From CAYGTS01 sp964352905 (GTDB lineage: Bacteria > Pseudomonadota > Gammaproteobacteria > JAHCLG01): a stretch of DNA of 21,366 nt. The stretch covers positions 1-21,366 of the forward strand of contig CAYGTS010000031.1 of the NCBI GenBank assembly GCA_964352905.1, read 5' to 3'. Both the position numbers and the translations under genes were made by a program. Shown here piece after piece: positions 14,846 to 21,366 of this stretch. A model generated the notes under the pieces. That model was not told the origin of the DNA, searched no databases, and saw only the letters and a program-made list of their open reading frames with translations. Position 1 is the first letter of the stretch, and each line of letters starts with the position of its first letter.

Positions 14846-16075
14846 ATGACTTCTGTAAACTCTTCAATGGCTATCAATCTAGAAAATAAACAAATTCTGA
14901 TCTCGGGTGCTAGCGTTGCAGGACCCGCACTTGCTTATTGGCTGCATTATTACGGCTTTAATGTCACTGTGATTGAGCGATCCCCTTCACTAAGATTAGG
15001 CGGTTACAAAATCGATACTCGTGGAAAATGTATAGCAGTGCTAAAAGCAATGGGATTGTATGAAAAAGTTCAGCAACATAATGTTCACACTGAACTGGCT
15101 ATTTTTGTGAATGATGAAGGAAACATAGTTAGTCAAGTTCCAGCCAATGAGTTGGGCATGCGAGATAAGGAAGATGTTGAACTCTTAAGAGGCGATTTAT
15201 CCAGTATACTTTACGAAGCAACGCACGATAATTGCGAATACATTTTTAATGATTCAATTAAATCGATTCATCAAAATGAACAGGGTATTGAAGTTCATTT
15301 CATGCATGGAACACCTCGAAAGTTTGATTTAGTGATAGGTGCTGATGGTATTCATTCTAATGTTCGCTCTTTAGTCTTCGGAGATGAATCAAAATTTTTA
15401 TATGATCTTGGGCGCTATTATTACGCCATCTATACAGTTGAAAATCATTTACGCTTATCTGGCCAAGAGATTTTTTATTCTAAAGACCATAAGCAAATTA
15501 ATCTTTCTTCAACCAAAATCAATGAGAATGTTAAAGTTATCTATATTTTTCGCGATACAGATTTTATTTTTAATTATCAGGATATTAAACAACAAAAGGC
15601 AACGCTGCTTAAAAATTATGCGCATTTAAAATGGGAAACACCCACTTTATTAAAAGCAATGGATAACGCATCTGATTTTTACTTTGATGCAGTTCAACAA
15701 GTTCGCATGAATAAACGCTATAAAAATAGGGTAGCATTAATTGGCGATGCTGCATATAGCCCAGCGCTAACTTCAGGCCAAGGAAGCAGCGCTGCAATTG
15801 TAGGCGCCTATGTATTAGCAGGTGAATTGTTTGCTGCGCGCGGAAATTATAAAGTGGCATTTGCTAACTATAATAATGAGATGAAGCGTTATATTATTGC
15901 TAATCAAAAATTAGGTGAAACAGTAATGCATTTCCTTATTCCCAAAAATAAATCTTCGCTTCAATTATTGTTGGGAAAAATACAATCATGGATTTTTCGG
16001 TGTGATCCTATCAAAAAATTGCGTAAAAAATTCCATCGTGCCTCAAATGGAATTTCGCTCAAAAAATACAGATAA
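14846..16075 (+). CDS. FAD-dependent monooxygenase (p-hydroxybenzoate-hydroxylase fold)
   Basis: The 409-residue protein has the three marks of group A flavoprotein monooxygenases: a dinucleotide-binding GASVAGP (21-27, a variant of GxGxxG) after strand KQILIS, the GADGIHS motif (165-171), and IGDAAYSPALTSGQGSSAA (299-317) that binds the FAD ribityl and covers the active site. Relatives include enzymes that hydroxylate aromatic compounds or inactivate tetracycline-like drugs; the substrate here is unknown. A later ATG (14867) would remove seven residues; neither start has a strong ribosome binding site. It lies directly after tRNA-Arg and between repeats, which is compatible with transfer but not proof. 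No linked pathway gene is nearby. Confidence 0.88.
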   Translation: MTSVNSSMAINLENKQILISGASVAGPALAYWLHYYGFNVTVIERSPSLRLGGYKIDTRGKCIAVLKAMGLYEKVQQHNVHTELAIFVNDEGNIVSQVPANELGMRDKEDVELLRGDLSSILYEATHDNCEYIFNDSIKSIHQNEQGIEVHFMHGTPRKFDLVIGADGIHSNVRSLVFGDESKFLYDLGRYYYAIYTVENHLRLSGQEIFYSKDHKQINLSSTKINENVKVIYIFRDTDFIFNYQDIKQQKATLLKNYAHLKWETPTLLKAMDNASDFYFDAVQQVRMNKRYKNRVALIGDAAYSPALTSGQGSSAAIVGAYVLAGELFAARGNYKVAFANYNNEMKRYIIANQKLGETVMHFLIPKNKSSLQLLLGKIQSWIFRCDPIKKLRKKFHRASNGISLKKYR

Positions 16076-16103
16076 CGTATCTGCTCACGCCCTTTAACTT
16101 TAT

Positions 16104-16145
16104 ATTTACCAAGGACGTTCAGATTTGGTGATAAAAATGGCGAGC
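16104..16145. repeat. Family A fragment, reverse orientation
   Basis: On the minus strand this 42-base stretch matches 2732-2775 of the whole element (TTTTTATCACCAAATCTGAACG and neighbours), with a few substitutions. It lies between the converging ends of the monooxygenase and the choloylglycine-hydrolase-family gene, ending 8 bases before the latter's stop. Confidence 0.65.
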
Positions 16146-16152
16146 ATTTTTT

Positions 16153-17181
16153 TCAGTCACTTTTCTTAACCGAACTTGTCACAAAATGCTGGCTCACCTC
16201 TCCCGCATAAACTTGATTATTCTGCAATGGTAAGCGTTTAACCGGCGCACCTTTGGCTAAATTAAGTTTGGCTAAATCCACCCAAAAAACATTAGGGCGA
16301 TCGGTGCTTTGAAAATAATAAACATCATGTTGTAAATCCGCCACACTCACCCACAAGGTTGCAGCAACATTCGGATGTTCTGGTGAAACTTCTACACTCA
16401 TTGGTACAGCAACATTGCGAATGATCGAAAAAACAATCGCGATAGCTTTAGGCGTTTTATCTGTTTGTGGTGCTGCATTTAAATAATAACTAGCGCGCAC
16501 ATAGCGATCCACAGGTTTAGCAGTGCCGGGTAAAAATTCACCTTTAAAACTTTGCCAATAATTATTTAAAGTTAATTGATCATTATAGCTCGGTTCATTG
16601 GTCATCACTTTATATTGTTTCCCATGATGAACTATTAACTTACCATCAATATATTCAAAAATCGCATTATCACCTGTTTTGTCCGTAATCGCTAAATGCA
16701 CTGCGGGATAATTTCCATCCGGCAAAGTTGGTGCCAAGATATTTAATTTTTTCTGGGTAAAATCGTTGACTGCTTCATCAACTGTCGCATAATTATCTAG
16801 CATATATTGCGCCCAACTAAAAACACTAAGATCGGGTTGGTTAGGTTTTTTTGCAGGAAATTGTGTATCAGCAAGATATAATAAATTGGCATCTAAACCT
16901 TGGCTATTGATACCATCGGTTGTTGCAATATCGTAACCACTGGCAATCACGCTACCGTATTTGGCGGTCCAGGTTAAGGCATTCGCCGTATTTGCACCTT
17001 TACGCTGCATGCCTGCAGGAAATGCCCATAAATCGGTATGAATATCTTGCATCCAATCCATAGAACGCCCTGTTATAACCGTATTATTAGTGGCTACATA
17101 GGTAAAGCGGCTACACGCCTCTGCACTCACTTGTGCCAAAAATAAAACTAAGCAAATGATTAATTTGATGTATCGTTCCAT
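16153..17181 (-). CDS. Secreted choloylglycine hydrolase/penicillin V acylase family protein
   Basis: This 342-residue protein is an N-terminal-nucleophile hydrolase that cleaves linear amide bonds. A signal peptide (about 1-22, KLIICLVLFLAQVSAEA) ends right before Cys23, which would become the new N-terminal nucleophile after cleavage. Family residues visible are Arg25, GRSMDW (38-43, Asp42), DGINSQGLDANLLYL (89-103) and TNEPSYNDQ (194-202, Asn195). Gram-negative members act in the periplasm or outside the cell on bile salts, penicillin V or acyl-homoserine lactones; the substrate here is not clear. AAAGGAG precedes ATG 17181, so the start is solid. In host-associated bacteria such enzymes can modify host bile acids. 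Confidence 0.93.
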   Translation of the reverse strand: MERYIKLIICLVLFLAQVSAEACSRFTYVATNNTVITGRSMDWMQDIHTDLWAFPAGMQRKGANTANALTWTAKYGSVIASGYDIATTDGINSQGLDANLLYLADTQFPAKKPNQPDLSVFSWAQYMLDNYATVDEAVNDFTQKKLNILAPTLPDGNYPAVHLAITDKTGDNAIFEYIDGKLIVHHGKQYKVMTNEPSYNDQLTLNNYWQSFKGEFLPGTAKPVDRYVRASYYLNAAPQTDKTPKAIAIVFSIIRNVAVPMSVEVSPEHPNVAATLWVSVADLQHDVYYFQSTDRPNVFWVDLAKLNLAKGAPVKRLPLQNNQVYAGEVSQHFVTSSVKKSD

Positions 17182-17201
17182 GATTAAATTCTCCTTTAGT
17201 A

Positions 17202-17430
17202 ACTACTCACTCCGTAACAGGGAACATGGTGAATAAATGAAATGGGCCCACCCCCTTTTAAAAGGCTTCGTAATGAGCCAGTATAGAGATTTTCTATAAC
17301 ACAAAAACGAGTAGGTCCAATAGGTAATATTACATTATTAGGCATCGATTTGGCAAAGACAGCAGCGATTCCCGCCGTAATGTCTGATTACTCAAATCTG
17401 ACCTATTCAACATCTCGCCGGGAATTACTG
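17202..17430. repeat. Intergenic mosaic: family A fragment, IS110-like remnant, family B element
   Basis: The region between the choloylglycine-hydrolase gene and higB is built of pieces. Positions 17202-17226 (ACTCACTCCGTAACAGGGAAC) echo family A at 11417-11437. Positions 17236-17362 look like the left end of an insertion sequence (separate entry). Positions 17363-17430 are a family B element, 68 bases, with CAGCGATTCCCGCC at one end and GGGAATTACTG at the other. The rest to 17489 shows nothing I can name. Confidence 0.6.
17236..17362 (+). pseudogene. IS110-family transposase left-end remnant
   Basis: A frame without a start codon reads VGPIGNITLLGIDLAKT (about 17309-17360) and then breaks at the family B element at 17363. 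ITLLGIDLAK matches from memory the N-terminus of IS110/IS1111 transposases, where the Asp is the first acidic residue of the RuvC-like DEDD catalytic domain. The preceding 17236-17305 sequence (ATGGGCCCACCCCC, AAAAGGCTTCG) would be the untranslated left end, the place where IS110 elements may encode their guide RNA. The remaining 300 or so residues are gone. Only about 17 residues support this. Confidence 0.55.
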
Positions 17431-17489
17431 GGTTACAGGCCCCGTGCCATTGCTTAGGCTCCAATCATATAAAAAAGCGGCCAAATAAT

Positions 17490-17518
17490 TTGTAGCGTGA
17501 TGCGCCATATGCTATAAT
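17490..17518 (+). promoter_or_regulatory. Promoter for higBA
   Basis: TTGTAG (17490-17495), an exact 17-base spacer and a perfect TATAAT (17513-17518) lie directly before higB. The spacer contains CATATG (17506-17511), where the antitoxin could bind and repress. Transcription would start near 17525, just at the higB ATG at 17526. Confidence 0.7.
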
Positions 17519-17525
17519 GCAAAGT

Positions 17526-17804
17526 ATGATAACATCATGGAAACATAAGGGACTTAAGCGGTTCTACGAAAACAGCAGTAAAGCTGGGATAAAACCTGAG
17601 CATGCCAAACGGCTAACCATGATTATTCAGTTACTCAATGCTGCTGAGGAACCTGAAATGCTGGATTTACCGGGGTTATTTTTCCATAAACTACAGGGAA
17701 ACTTAAAAAATTATTACTCTGTAAGAGTGAACGGTAACTGGCAAATTATTTTTAAATTTGAAGGCAAAGATGCCATGTTAGTTGATTACGTTGATTATCA
17801 TTAG
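17526..17804 (+). CDS. higB: HigB-type toxin (RelE superfamily mRNA interferase)
   Basis: The product is 92 residues and matches HigB of the RelE fold: MITSWKHKGLKRFYENSS at the start, HAKRL, LFFHKLQGNLKNYYSVRVNG in the middle and NWQIIFKFEGKDAMLVDYVDYH at the end. Such toxins cut mRNA on the ribosome. I chose ATG 17526 rather than 17517 because relatives begin at this methionine and because 17517 lies inside the TATAAT box. With transcription starting near 17525 the message would be nearly leaderless. It is 18 nt before higA, in the toxin-first order usual for higBA. Confidence 0.93.
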   Translation: MITSWKHKGLKRFYENSSKAGIKPEHAKRLTMIIQLLNAAEEPEMLDLPGLFFHKLQGNLKNYYSVRVNGNWQIIFKFEGKDAMLVDYVDYH

Positions 17805-17822
17805 GTAATTATGAGGTAACTT

Positions 17823-18110
17823 ATGATTAATAAACCACTTCATCCAGGTGAGATTGTTAAAGAAATATGTCTTGAAAGCACTGGCTTAACAGTCACAGAA
17901 GCTGCACAGAAATTAGGGGTGGATCGAACCACATTTTCTAGACTTATCAATGGTCATGCTGGGATCAGTGCCGAGATGGCAGTTAGACTCTCCATAGCTT
18001 TAGATTCGTCTCCTATACTATGGCTAAACTTGCAACGTGACTATGATCTATGGAATGTTGAAAAACTACGGGGTAAGTTGCATGTGTCAAAATTAGATGA
18101 CGCTGCTTAA
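17823..18110 (+). CDS. higA: HigA-type antitoxin (XRE-family regulator)
   Basis: This 95-residue protein opens with KPLHPGEIVKEIC, typical of HigA/VapI antitoxins, followed by a helix-turn-helix at about 23-43 (TVTEAAQKLGVDRTTFSRLI) and the family's NGHAGISAEMAVRLSIAL segment. It neutralises HigB by binding and represses the shared promoter. GAGG lies seven bases before ATG 17823. The pair is complete and in frame. Family B elements in opposite orientation flank it at 17363-17430 and 18148-18225. Confidence 0.95.
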   Translation: MINKPLHPGEIVKEICLESTGLTVTEAAQKLGVDRTTFSRLINGHAGISAEMAVRLSIALDSSPILWLNLQRDYDLWNVEKLRGKLHVSKLDDAA

Positions 18111-18147
18111 TTAGCCGAACGATTAAGCCAGGATTTGTCGAGGAAAA

Positions 18148-18225
18148 CAGTAATTCCCGGCGTGATGTTGAATAACTCAAATCTGACTGTTCTTGAGTAA
18201 TCAGACATTACGGCGGGAATCGCTG
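18148..18225. repeat. Family B element overlapping the carboxylesterase 3' end
   Basis: This 78-base palindromic element has ends CAGTAATTCCCGG (18148-18160) and GGGAATCGCTG (18215-18225), with an inner CTCAA...TTGAG hairpin. Its reverse complement matches 17363-17430, which is about 10 bases shorter in the middle. Bases 18208-18225 are also the last six codons of the carboxylesterase, including its stop. Confidence 0.8.
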
Positions 18226-18891
18226 ATCATTTAACAATAAACGCTGCTTCATCCATTCTCCTAGCGCTACAATTTCTTCATAACAAACTGCATGCATCAT
18301 GGGATAGGTGTGCCAACTCACTTTATAGCCATTTGCAACTAACCATTCATGCGAGAGCTGGCCAAATTGAAAAGCAACCACCGGATCCATTGTACCGTGC
18401 GCTTGGAAAATCGGTGTAGTTGCATTAGCCGATTGTGCGCTGCTGGGCAAACTGGCTGCATCGGGTAAATAGCACGATAAAGCAATAATACCGGCTAATT
18501 TTTTTTCAAAGCGCAAACCCGTATGCAAGGCCATGGCACCACCTTGTGAAAAACCCGCTAAGATAATATTTTCACTGGCAATCCCCGCTTGTATTTCTTG
18601 TTCAATGAGTTGCAGGATTAACTTTTCTGACTGCATCATACCGGGCAAATCAACGCGATCGAGTGAAGTTAAACTCGTAATATCATACCAAGCACGCATG
18701 CTCATGCCATTGTTAACGGTAATCGGCTTAATAGGCGCATGCGGAAAAATAAAACGCACACCGGCATCGTTGCCCAACTGTAACTCTGGCACAATCGGTT
18801 CAAAGTCATGCCCATCAGCACCTAAACCATGTAACCAAATCACGCTGTATTGAATTTTTTCACCTAATTCATGTTTTATTGTTTCGAGCAT
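18208..18891 (-). CDS. Phospholipase/carboxylesterase family alpha/beta hydrolase
   Basis: The 227-residue protein matches small bacterial carboxylesterases of the YpfH/EstB type: WLHGLGADGHDFEPIVPEL (19-37), nucleophile Ser115 in GFSQGG (113-118), acid Asp169 in HGTMDPVV (165-172) and His200 in MMHAV. The full catalytic triad is present, and the enzyme should hydrolyse short-chain esters in the cytoplasm; the natural substrate is unknown. AGGAG precedes ATG 18891. The last residues QRFPP and the stop come from the family B element at 18148-18225, so the original C-terminus has been replaced or trimmed; this is after the conserved fold and probably harmless. Confidence 0.93.
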   Translation of the reverse strand: MLETIKHELGEKIQYSVIWLHGLGADGHDFEPIVPELQLGNDAGVRFIFPHAPIKPITVNNGMSMRAWYDITSLTSLDRVDLPGMMQSEKLILQLIEQEIQAGIASENIILAGFSQGGAMALHTGLRFEKKLAGIIALSCYLPDAASLPSSAQSANATTPIFQAHGTMDPVVAFQFGQLSHEWLVANGYKVSWHTYPMMHAVCYEEIVALGEWMKQRLLLNDQRFPP

Positions 18892-18952
18892 GCTCGTATT
18901 CTCCTGTTAACTTTAGGTATAATGCCTTCATGATAATAACTGAGGCTATAAT

Positions 18953-19120
18953 ATGAAATATTGGCTAATATTACTAGGCTGTTTTGGATTGGTTGGTTGC
19001 GGACAATCCGGCGGATTGTATTTGCCAACCCAATCGAATCTTGAGCAACATAAACACGATCGTTTTTTGTTATACCGTTCACCACTACTCAAAAAAGATA
19101 AGCAAGATGGATCACTTTAA
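18953..19120 (+). CDS. lptM: LptM-type small lipoprotein (YifL family)
   Basis: This 55-residue protein has a signal sequence ending in the lipobox LVGC, with the lipidated Cys16, then GQSGGLYLP, the hallmark of the LptM (YifL) family. LptM is a lipoprotein that helps the outer-membrane protein LptD mature for lipopolysaccharide export. GAGG (18942-18945) lies seven bases before the ATG. A TATAAT at 18918-18923 could be its -10 box, but the -35 is poor. In many gammaproteobacteria the gene precedes lysA and dapF, as here. It overlaps the lysA start by 14 nt. Confidence 0.88.
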   Translation: MKYWLILLGCFGLVGCGQSGGLYLPTQSNLEQHKHDRFLLYRSPLLKKDKQDGSL

Positions 19121-20357
19121 TTACCAAAATACACAATTATTTGCTGAAGAACTTGCTGTTAAACAGTTAGCACAACAATTTGGCACGCCACTTTATGTTT
19201 ATTCACGGGCCACGATTGAGCGGCATATTCATGTTTTTCAAGAAACCTTGGGCGATCAGCCACATGAAATTTGTTATGCCGTAAAAGCCAACTCTAATCT
19301 TGGCATTTTAAATTTAATGGCGAAAAAAAATATCGGTTTTGATATTGTCTCAGGTGGTGAATTAGCACGCGTGATTGCAGCGGGTGGTGATCCGCAAAAA
19401 ACGATTTTTTCGGGTGTCGCTAAATCGGAAGCTGAAATTAATTTGGCTTTTGATAGTAATATTTTGTGCTTTAATGTTGAATCCGAAGCAGAGCTTGATC
19501 GCATTGCAAAACTTGCAGCCAAAAAAAATTATATTGCAAATATTGCGTTACGCATTAATCCAAATGTTGATGCTAAAACGCACCCACATATTGCCACCGG
19601 TTTGAGTGAAAATAAATTTGGGATCCCGATAAATAAATCGATAAAACTGTATCAACAAGCAGATGCGCACCCGCATTTGAAGGTTGTGGGCATTGCTTGT
19701 CATATTGGATCGCAAATTACCGATGTATCACCGTTTATCGAAGCCATCGATCAATTAATTTTACTTTATGATCAATTGAAATCGTTGAATATTACCGTTA
19801 CTCATCTTGATATTGGTGGCGGTTTAGGTGTGTCTTATCATGGTGAAAAACCACCCTCACCACATGAATATGTAAGCGCTATAAAAAAACAACTCGGATC
19901 GCGTGATTTAAAATTAATCTTTGCACCAGGTCGTGTACTGGTTGCTAATGCCGGTATTTTAGTTACCAAAGTTGAATATTTAAAATTAACCGAACATAAA
20001 AATTTTGCGATTGTGGATGCTGGCATGAATGATCTCATTCGTCCTGCACTGTATGATGCTTGGCAAACGATTATCCCCGTGACAATCAATGCAAATTTAC
20101 CTGAACGCATCTACGATGTGGTGGGTCCCGTGTGTGAAACCAGTGATTTTTTGGGCAAAAATCGTCAACTTGCTATACAAGAAAATGATTATTTGGCGGT
20201 GCGCGGCAGTGGCGCGTATGGGTTTAGCATGAGTTCGCAATATAATTCACGCCCACGTGCGGCTGAAGTGTTGGTTGATCGCGATCAAGCCCACTTATTA
20301 CGTAAGCGCGAAACGATTTCTGAATTATTTGCAGATGAAATTATCGTAAAGGAATAG
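19107..20357 (+). CDS. lysA: Diaminopimelate decarboxylase LysA
   Basis: This 416-residue PLP enzyme makes lysine from meso-diaminopimelate. Visible are YAVKAN (57-62) with PLP Lys60, ACHIGSQI (197-204), the glycine loop DIGGGLGVSY (235-244), GPVCETSDFLG (340-350) with the active-site Cys343 and the end YGFSMSSQYNSRPR. I chose ATG 19107 because an upstream in-frame start at 18984 adds 41 residues that lie within lptM and do not look like LysA. Its start overlaps lptM by 14 nt and it ends 2 nt before dapF, so the three genes form a coupled unit: lipoprotein, then two consecutive diaminopimelate enzymes. Confidence 0.97.
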   Translation: MDHFNYQNTQLFAEELAVKQLAQQFGTPLYVYSRATIERHIHVFQETLGDQPHEICYAVKANSNLGILNLMAKKNIGFDIVSGGELARVIAAGGDPQKTIFSGVAKSEAEINLAFDSNILCFNVESEAELDRIAKLAAKKNYIANIALRINPNVDAKTHPHIATGLSENKFGIPINKSIKLYQQADAHPHLKVVGIACHIGSQITDVSPFIEAIDQLILLYDQLKSLNITVTHLDIGGGLGVSYHGEKPPSPHEYVSAIKKQLGSRDLKLIFAPGRVLVANAGILVTKVEYLKLTEHKNFAIVDAGMNDLIRPALYDAWQTIIPVTINANLPERIYDVVGPVCETSDFLGKNRQLAIQENDYLAVRGSGAYGFSMSSQYNSRPRAAEVLVDRDQAHLLRKRETISELFADEIIVKE

Positions 20358-20359
20358 TA

Positions 20360-21178
20360 ATGCAGTTACATTTCACAAAAATGCATGGTTTAGGTAATGA
20401 CTTTGTCGTAATTAATAATCTTCATCAAGATTATCAATTTAATCCGCAACAATTACAACGCTTAGCCGATCGTCATTTCGGTATTGGTTGCGATCAATTT
20501 TTAATTTTAGAAAAAGCAAGCGACCCAAATGCTGATTTTTTTTATCGCATTTATAATGCTGATGGCAATGAAGTTAATCAATGCGGTAATGGTGCACGTG
20601 CAATGGCGTTATTTATTGCTAAAAATAAGCTAGCGAAAAAAAATAACATTGTTTTACAAACACGCAATGGCCAATTGCAAACTAAAATAATCGATAAGCA
20701 TGAAGTGCAAGTCAATATTGGCAAACCTATTTTTAACCCAAGGGCTATCCCGTTTTTAGCCGATAAAGAAAAAACACAATATGAAATTAATGGTTTTCAA
20801 TGCAGTGTATTAAGTGTTGGCAATCCACATTGTGTTATCGTGGTTAATGATCTTAATACAGTTGATGTTGCGCAGATTGGCGCGCAATTAACTAAGCATT
20901 CGGTCTTCCCTGAACAAGCTAATATTGGTTTTATGCAAGTCATCGATCGCCAACACATAAAGTTAAAAGTCTTTGAACGAGGTGCCGGTTTAACACTCGC
21001 CTGTGGTAGTGGCGCGGCCGCCGCGGTGGTTGCAGGTATTCGCTTACATTTATTGGATGAACAAGTTGATGTCGCATTAACCGCAGGGCATTTACAAGTT
21101 CACTGGCAAGATCAGCACGCTATTATCATGCAAGGTAACGCAGAATTTGTATTTGAGGGCACTTTTTCATTTACTTAA
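20360..21178 (+). CDS. dapF: Diaminopimelate epimerase DapF
   Basis: This 272-residue enzyme converts LL- to meso-diaminopimelate, the step just before LysA and the source of the cross-linking residue in peptidoglycan. The N-terminus FTKMHGLGNDFVV, the two catalytic cysteines Cys75 in NQCGNGARA and Cys215 in ACGSGAAAA, and the central SVGNPHCVI block are all present. Length is normal. It starts 2 nt after lysA. The next gene is short and cut by a repeat, not the DUF484 gene often found behind dapF. Confidence 0.97.
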   Translation: MQLHFTKMHGLGNDFVVINNLHQDYQFNPQQLQRLADRHFGIGCDQFLILEKASDPNADFFYRIYNADGNEVNQCGNGARAMALFIAKNKLAKKNNIVLQTRNGQLQTKIIDKHEVQVNIGKPIFNPRAIPFLADKEKTQYEINGFQCSVLSVGNPHCVIVVNDLNTVDVAQIGAQLTKHSVFPEQANIGFMQVIDRQHIKLKVFERGAGLTLACGSGAAAAVVAGIRLHLLDEQVDVALTAGHLQVHWQDQHAIIMQGNAEFVFEGTFSFT

Positions 21179-21211
21179 ATGAGTTATCGCAACAAATTGA
21201 GGAAAACTTTA

Positions 21212-21355
21212 ATGCAAAAAAATAATGACCAAGCAGATGACAAAATCACACAAATTCTAAATGATACAAATCAAGTCACACATGCAATTCAAGCTTCAAT
21301 AAATGCTGCTTGTAACTATTCACCCTGTAGATGGGAACGTCCATATTTGGGCTAA
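21212..21355 (+). pseudogene. Small ORF truncated by a family A repeat
   Basis: A GAGG site (21199-21202) precedes ATG 21212, and a 47-residue frame follows. The first 33 residues (MQKNNDQADDKITQ..., ending NAA) look like a normal hydrophilic, helical protein. From 21311 on the frame is read from the family A repeat, giving NYSPCRWERPYLG before the stop at 21353-21355. This suggests a gene whose end was replaced by the repeat. I do not recognise the protein. The repeat could also have been there first, with the ORF being chance. Confidence 0.5.
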
Positions 21356-21366
21356 AAACGGCGAAA
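21311..21366. repeat. Family A element, left part (cut by window end)
   Basis: Positions 21311-21339 are identical to 2699-2727, then continue with CCATATTTGGGCTAAAAACGGCGAAA, close to the 11431-11455 version and including the reverse complement of TTTCGCCGTTTTT found at 2733-2745. The element goes on beyond the window. Confidence 0.75.

Noticed and set aside
17517..17525. Earlier higB start
   Set aside because: The ATG overlaps the TATAAT box, so it is upstream of the probable transcript start.
17363..18225. Integrated phage or genomic island around higBA
   Set aside because: No integrase, structural gene or attachment-site pair is visible; only short repeats and an IS remnant.
18984..19106. 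Upstream extension of LysA
   Set aside because: The added residues lie in another frame of lptM and do not match LysA; ATG 19107 fits the family.
1..21366. CRISPR array
   Set aside because: The repeats are few, palindromic, of different families and not evenly spaced by unique spacers.

Overview
This window is an AT-rich chromosomal segment from a Gram-negative gammaproteobacterium. The taxon is inferred from family-level gene content: heme genes in the order hemC-hemD-hemX-hemY, the ubiD-fre pair, ubiK-comM, lptM-lysA-dapF, a choloylglycine-hydrolase-type secreted enzyme, an orphan effector-like gene, and intergenic DNA crowded with short palindromic repeats. This fits a Legionellales/Coxiellaceae-like organism best, but no marker gene here proves it. 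DapF and LysA point to meso-diaminopimelate peptidoglycan, and LptM and secreted enzymes to an outer membrane.

Layout. Positions 1-150 hold repeat DNA. Positions 151-2318 (+) hold ubiD and fre, 2 nt apart: a decarboxylase for ubiquinone synthesis and a flavin reductase. Positions 2319-3349 are a gene-poor stretch with a decayed gene, a repeat with 23-bp inverted ends and a second repeat pair. Positions 3350-7512 (-) are a translationally coupled run: small DUF6489-like protein, hemC, hemD, hemX, hemY. Positions 7610-9480 (-) are a nitrogen module: small membrane protein, P-II protein, and an Amt-family protein whose two pore histidines are both phenylalanine. Positions 9631-11403 (+) hold ubiK and comM behind a good promoter. 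Positions 11586-13382 (-) hold folA followed by an MFS transporter. Positions 13561-14337 (+) hold a 258-residue protein I do not recognise. Positions 14338-14845 hold a large palindromic repeat and tRNA-Arg(CCG). Then come an FAD monooxygenase (+), a secreted choloylglycine-hydrolase-family protein (-), an IS110-like remnant, a higBA toxin-antitoxin pair flanked by inverted repeat copies, a carboxylesterase (-), and lptM-lysA-dapF (+). The window ends in a small gene cut short by a repeat.

UbiD and UbiK both serve ubiquinone synthesis and Fre can supply reduced flavin, HemC/D and the HemX/HemY proteins serve tetrapyrrole synthesis, and P-II/Amt form a nitrogen-sensing pair.

The most distinctive features are three families of short dispersed repeats, called A, B and C here. 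They sit between genes, bracket the toxin-antitoxin pair, and in two places supply the end of a reading frame. No CRISPR array, rRNA, complete transposon or obvious multi-gene defence system is visible.
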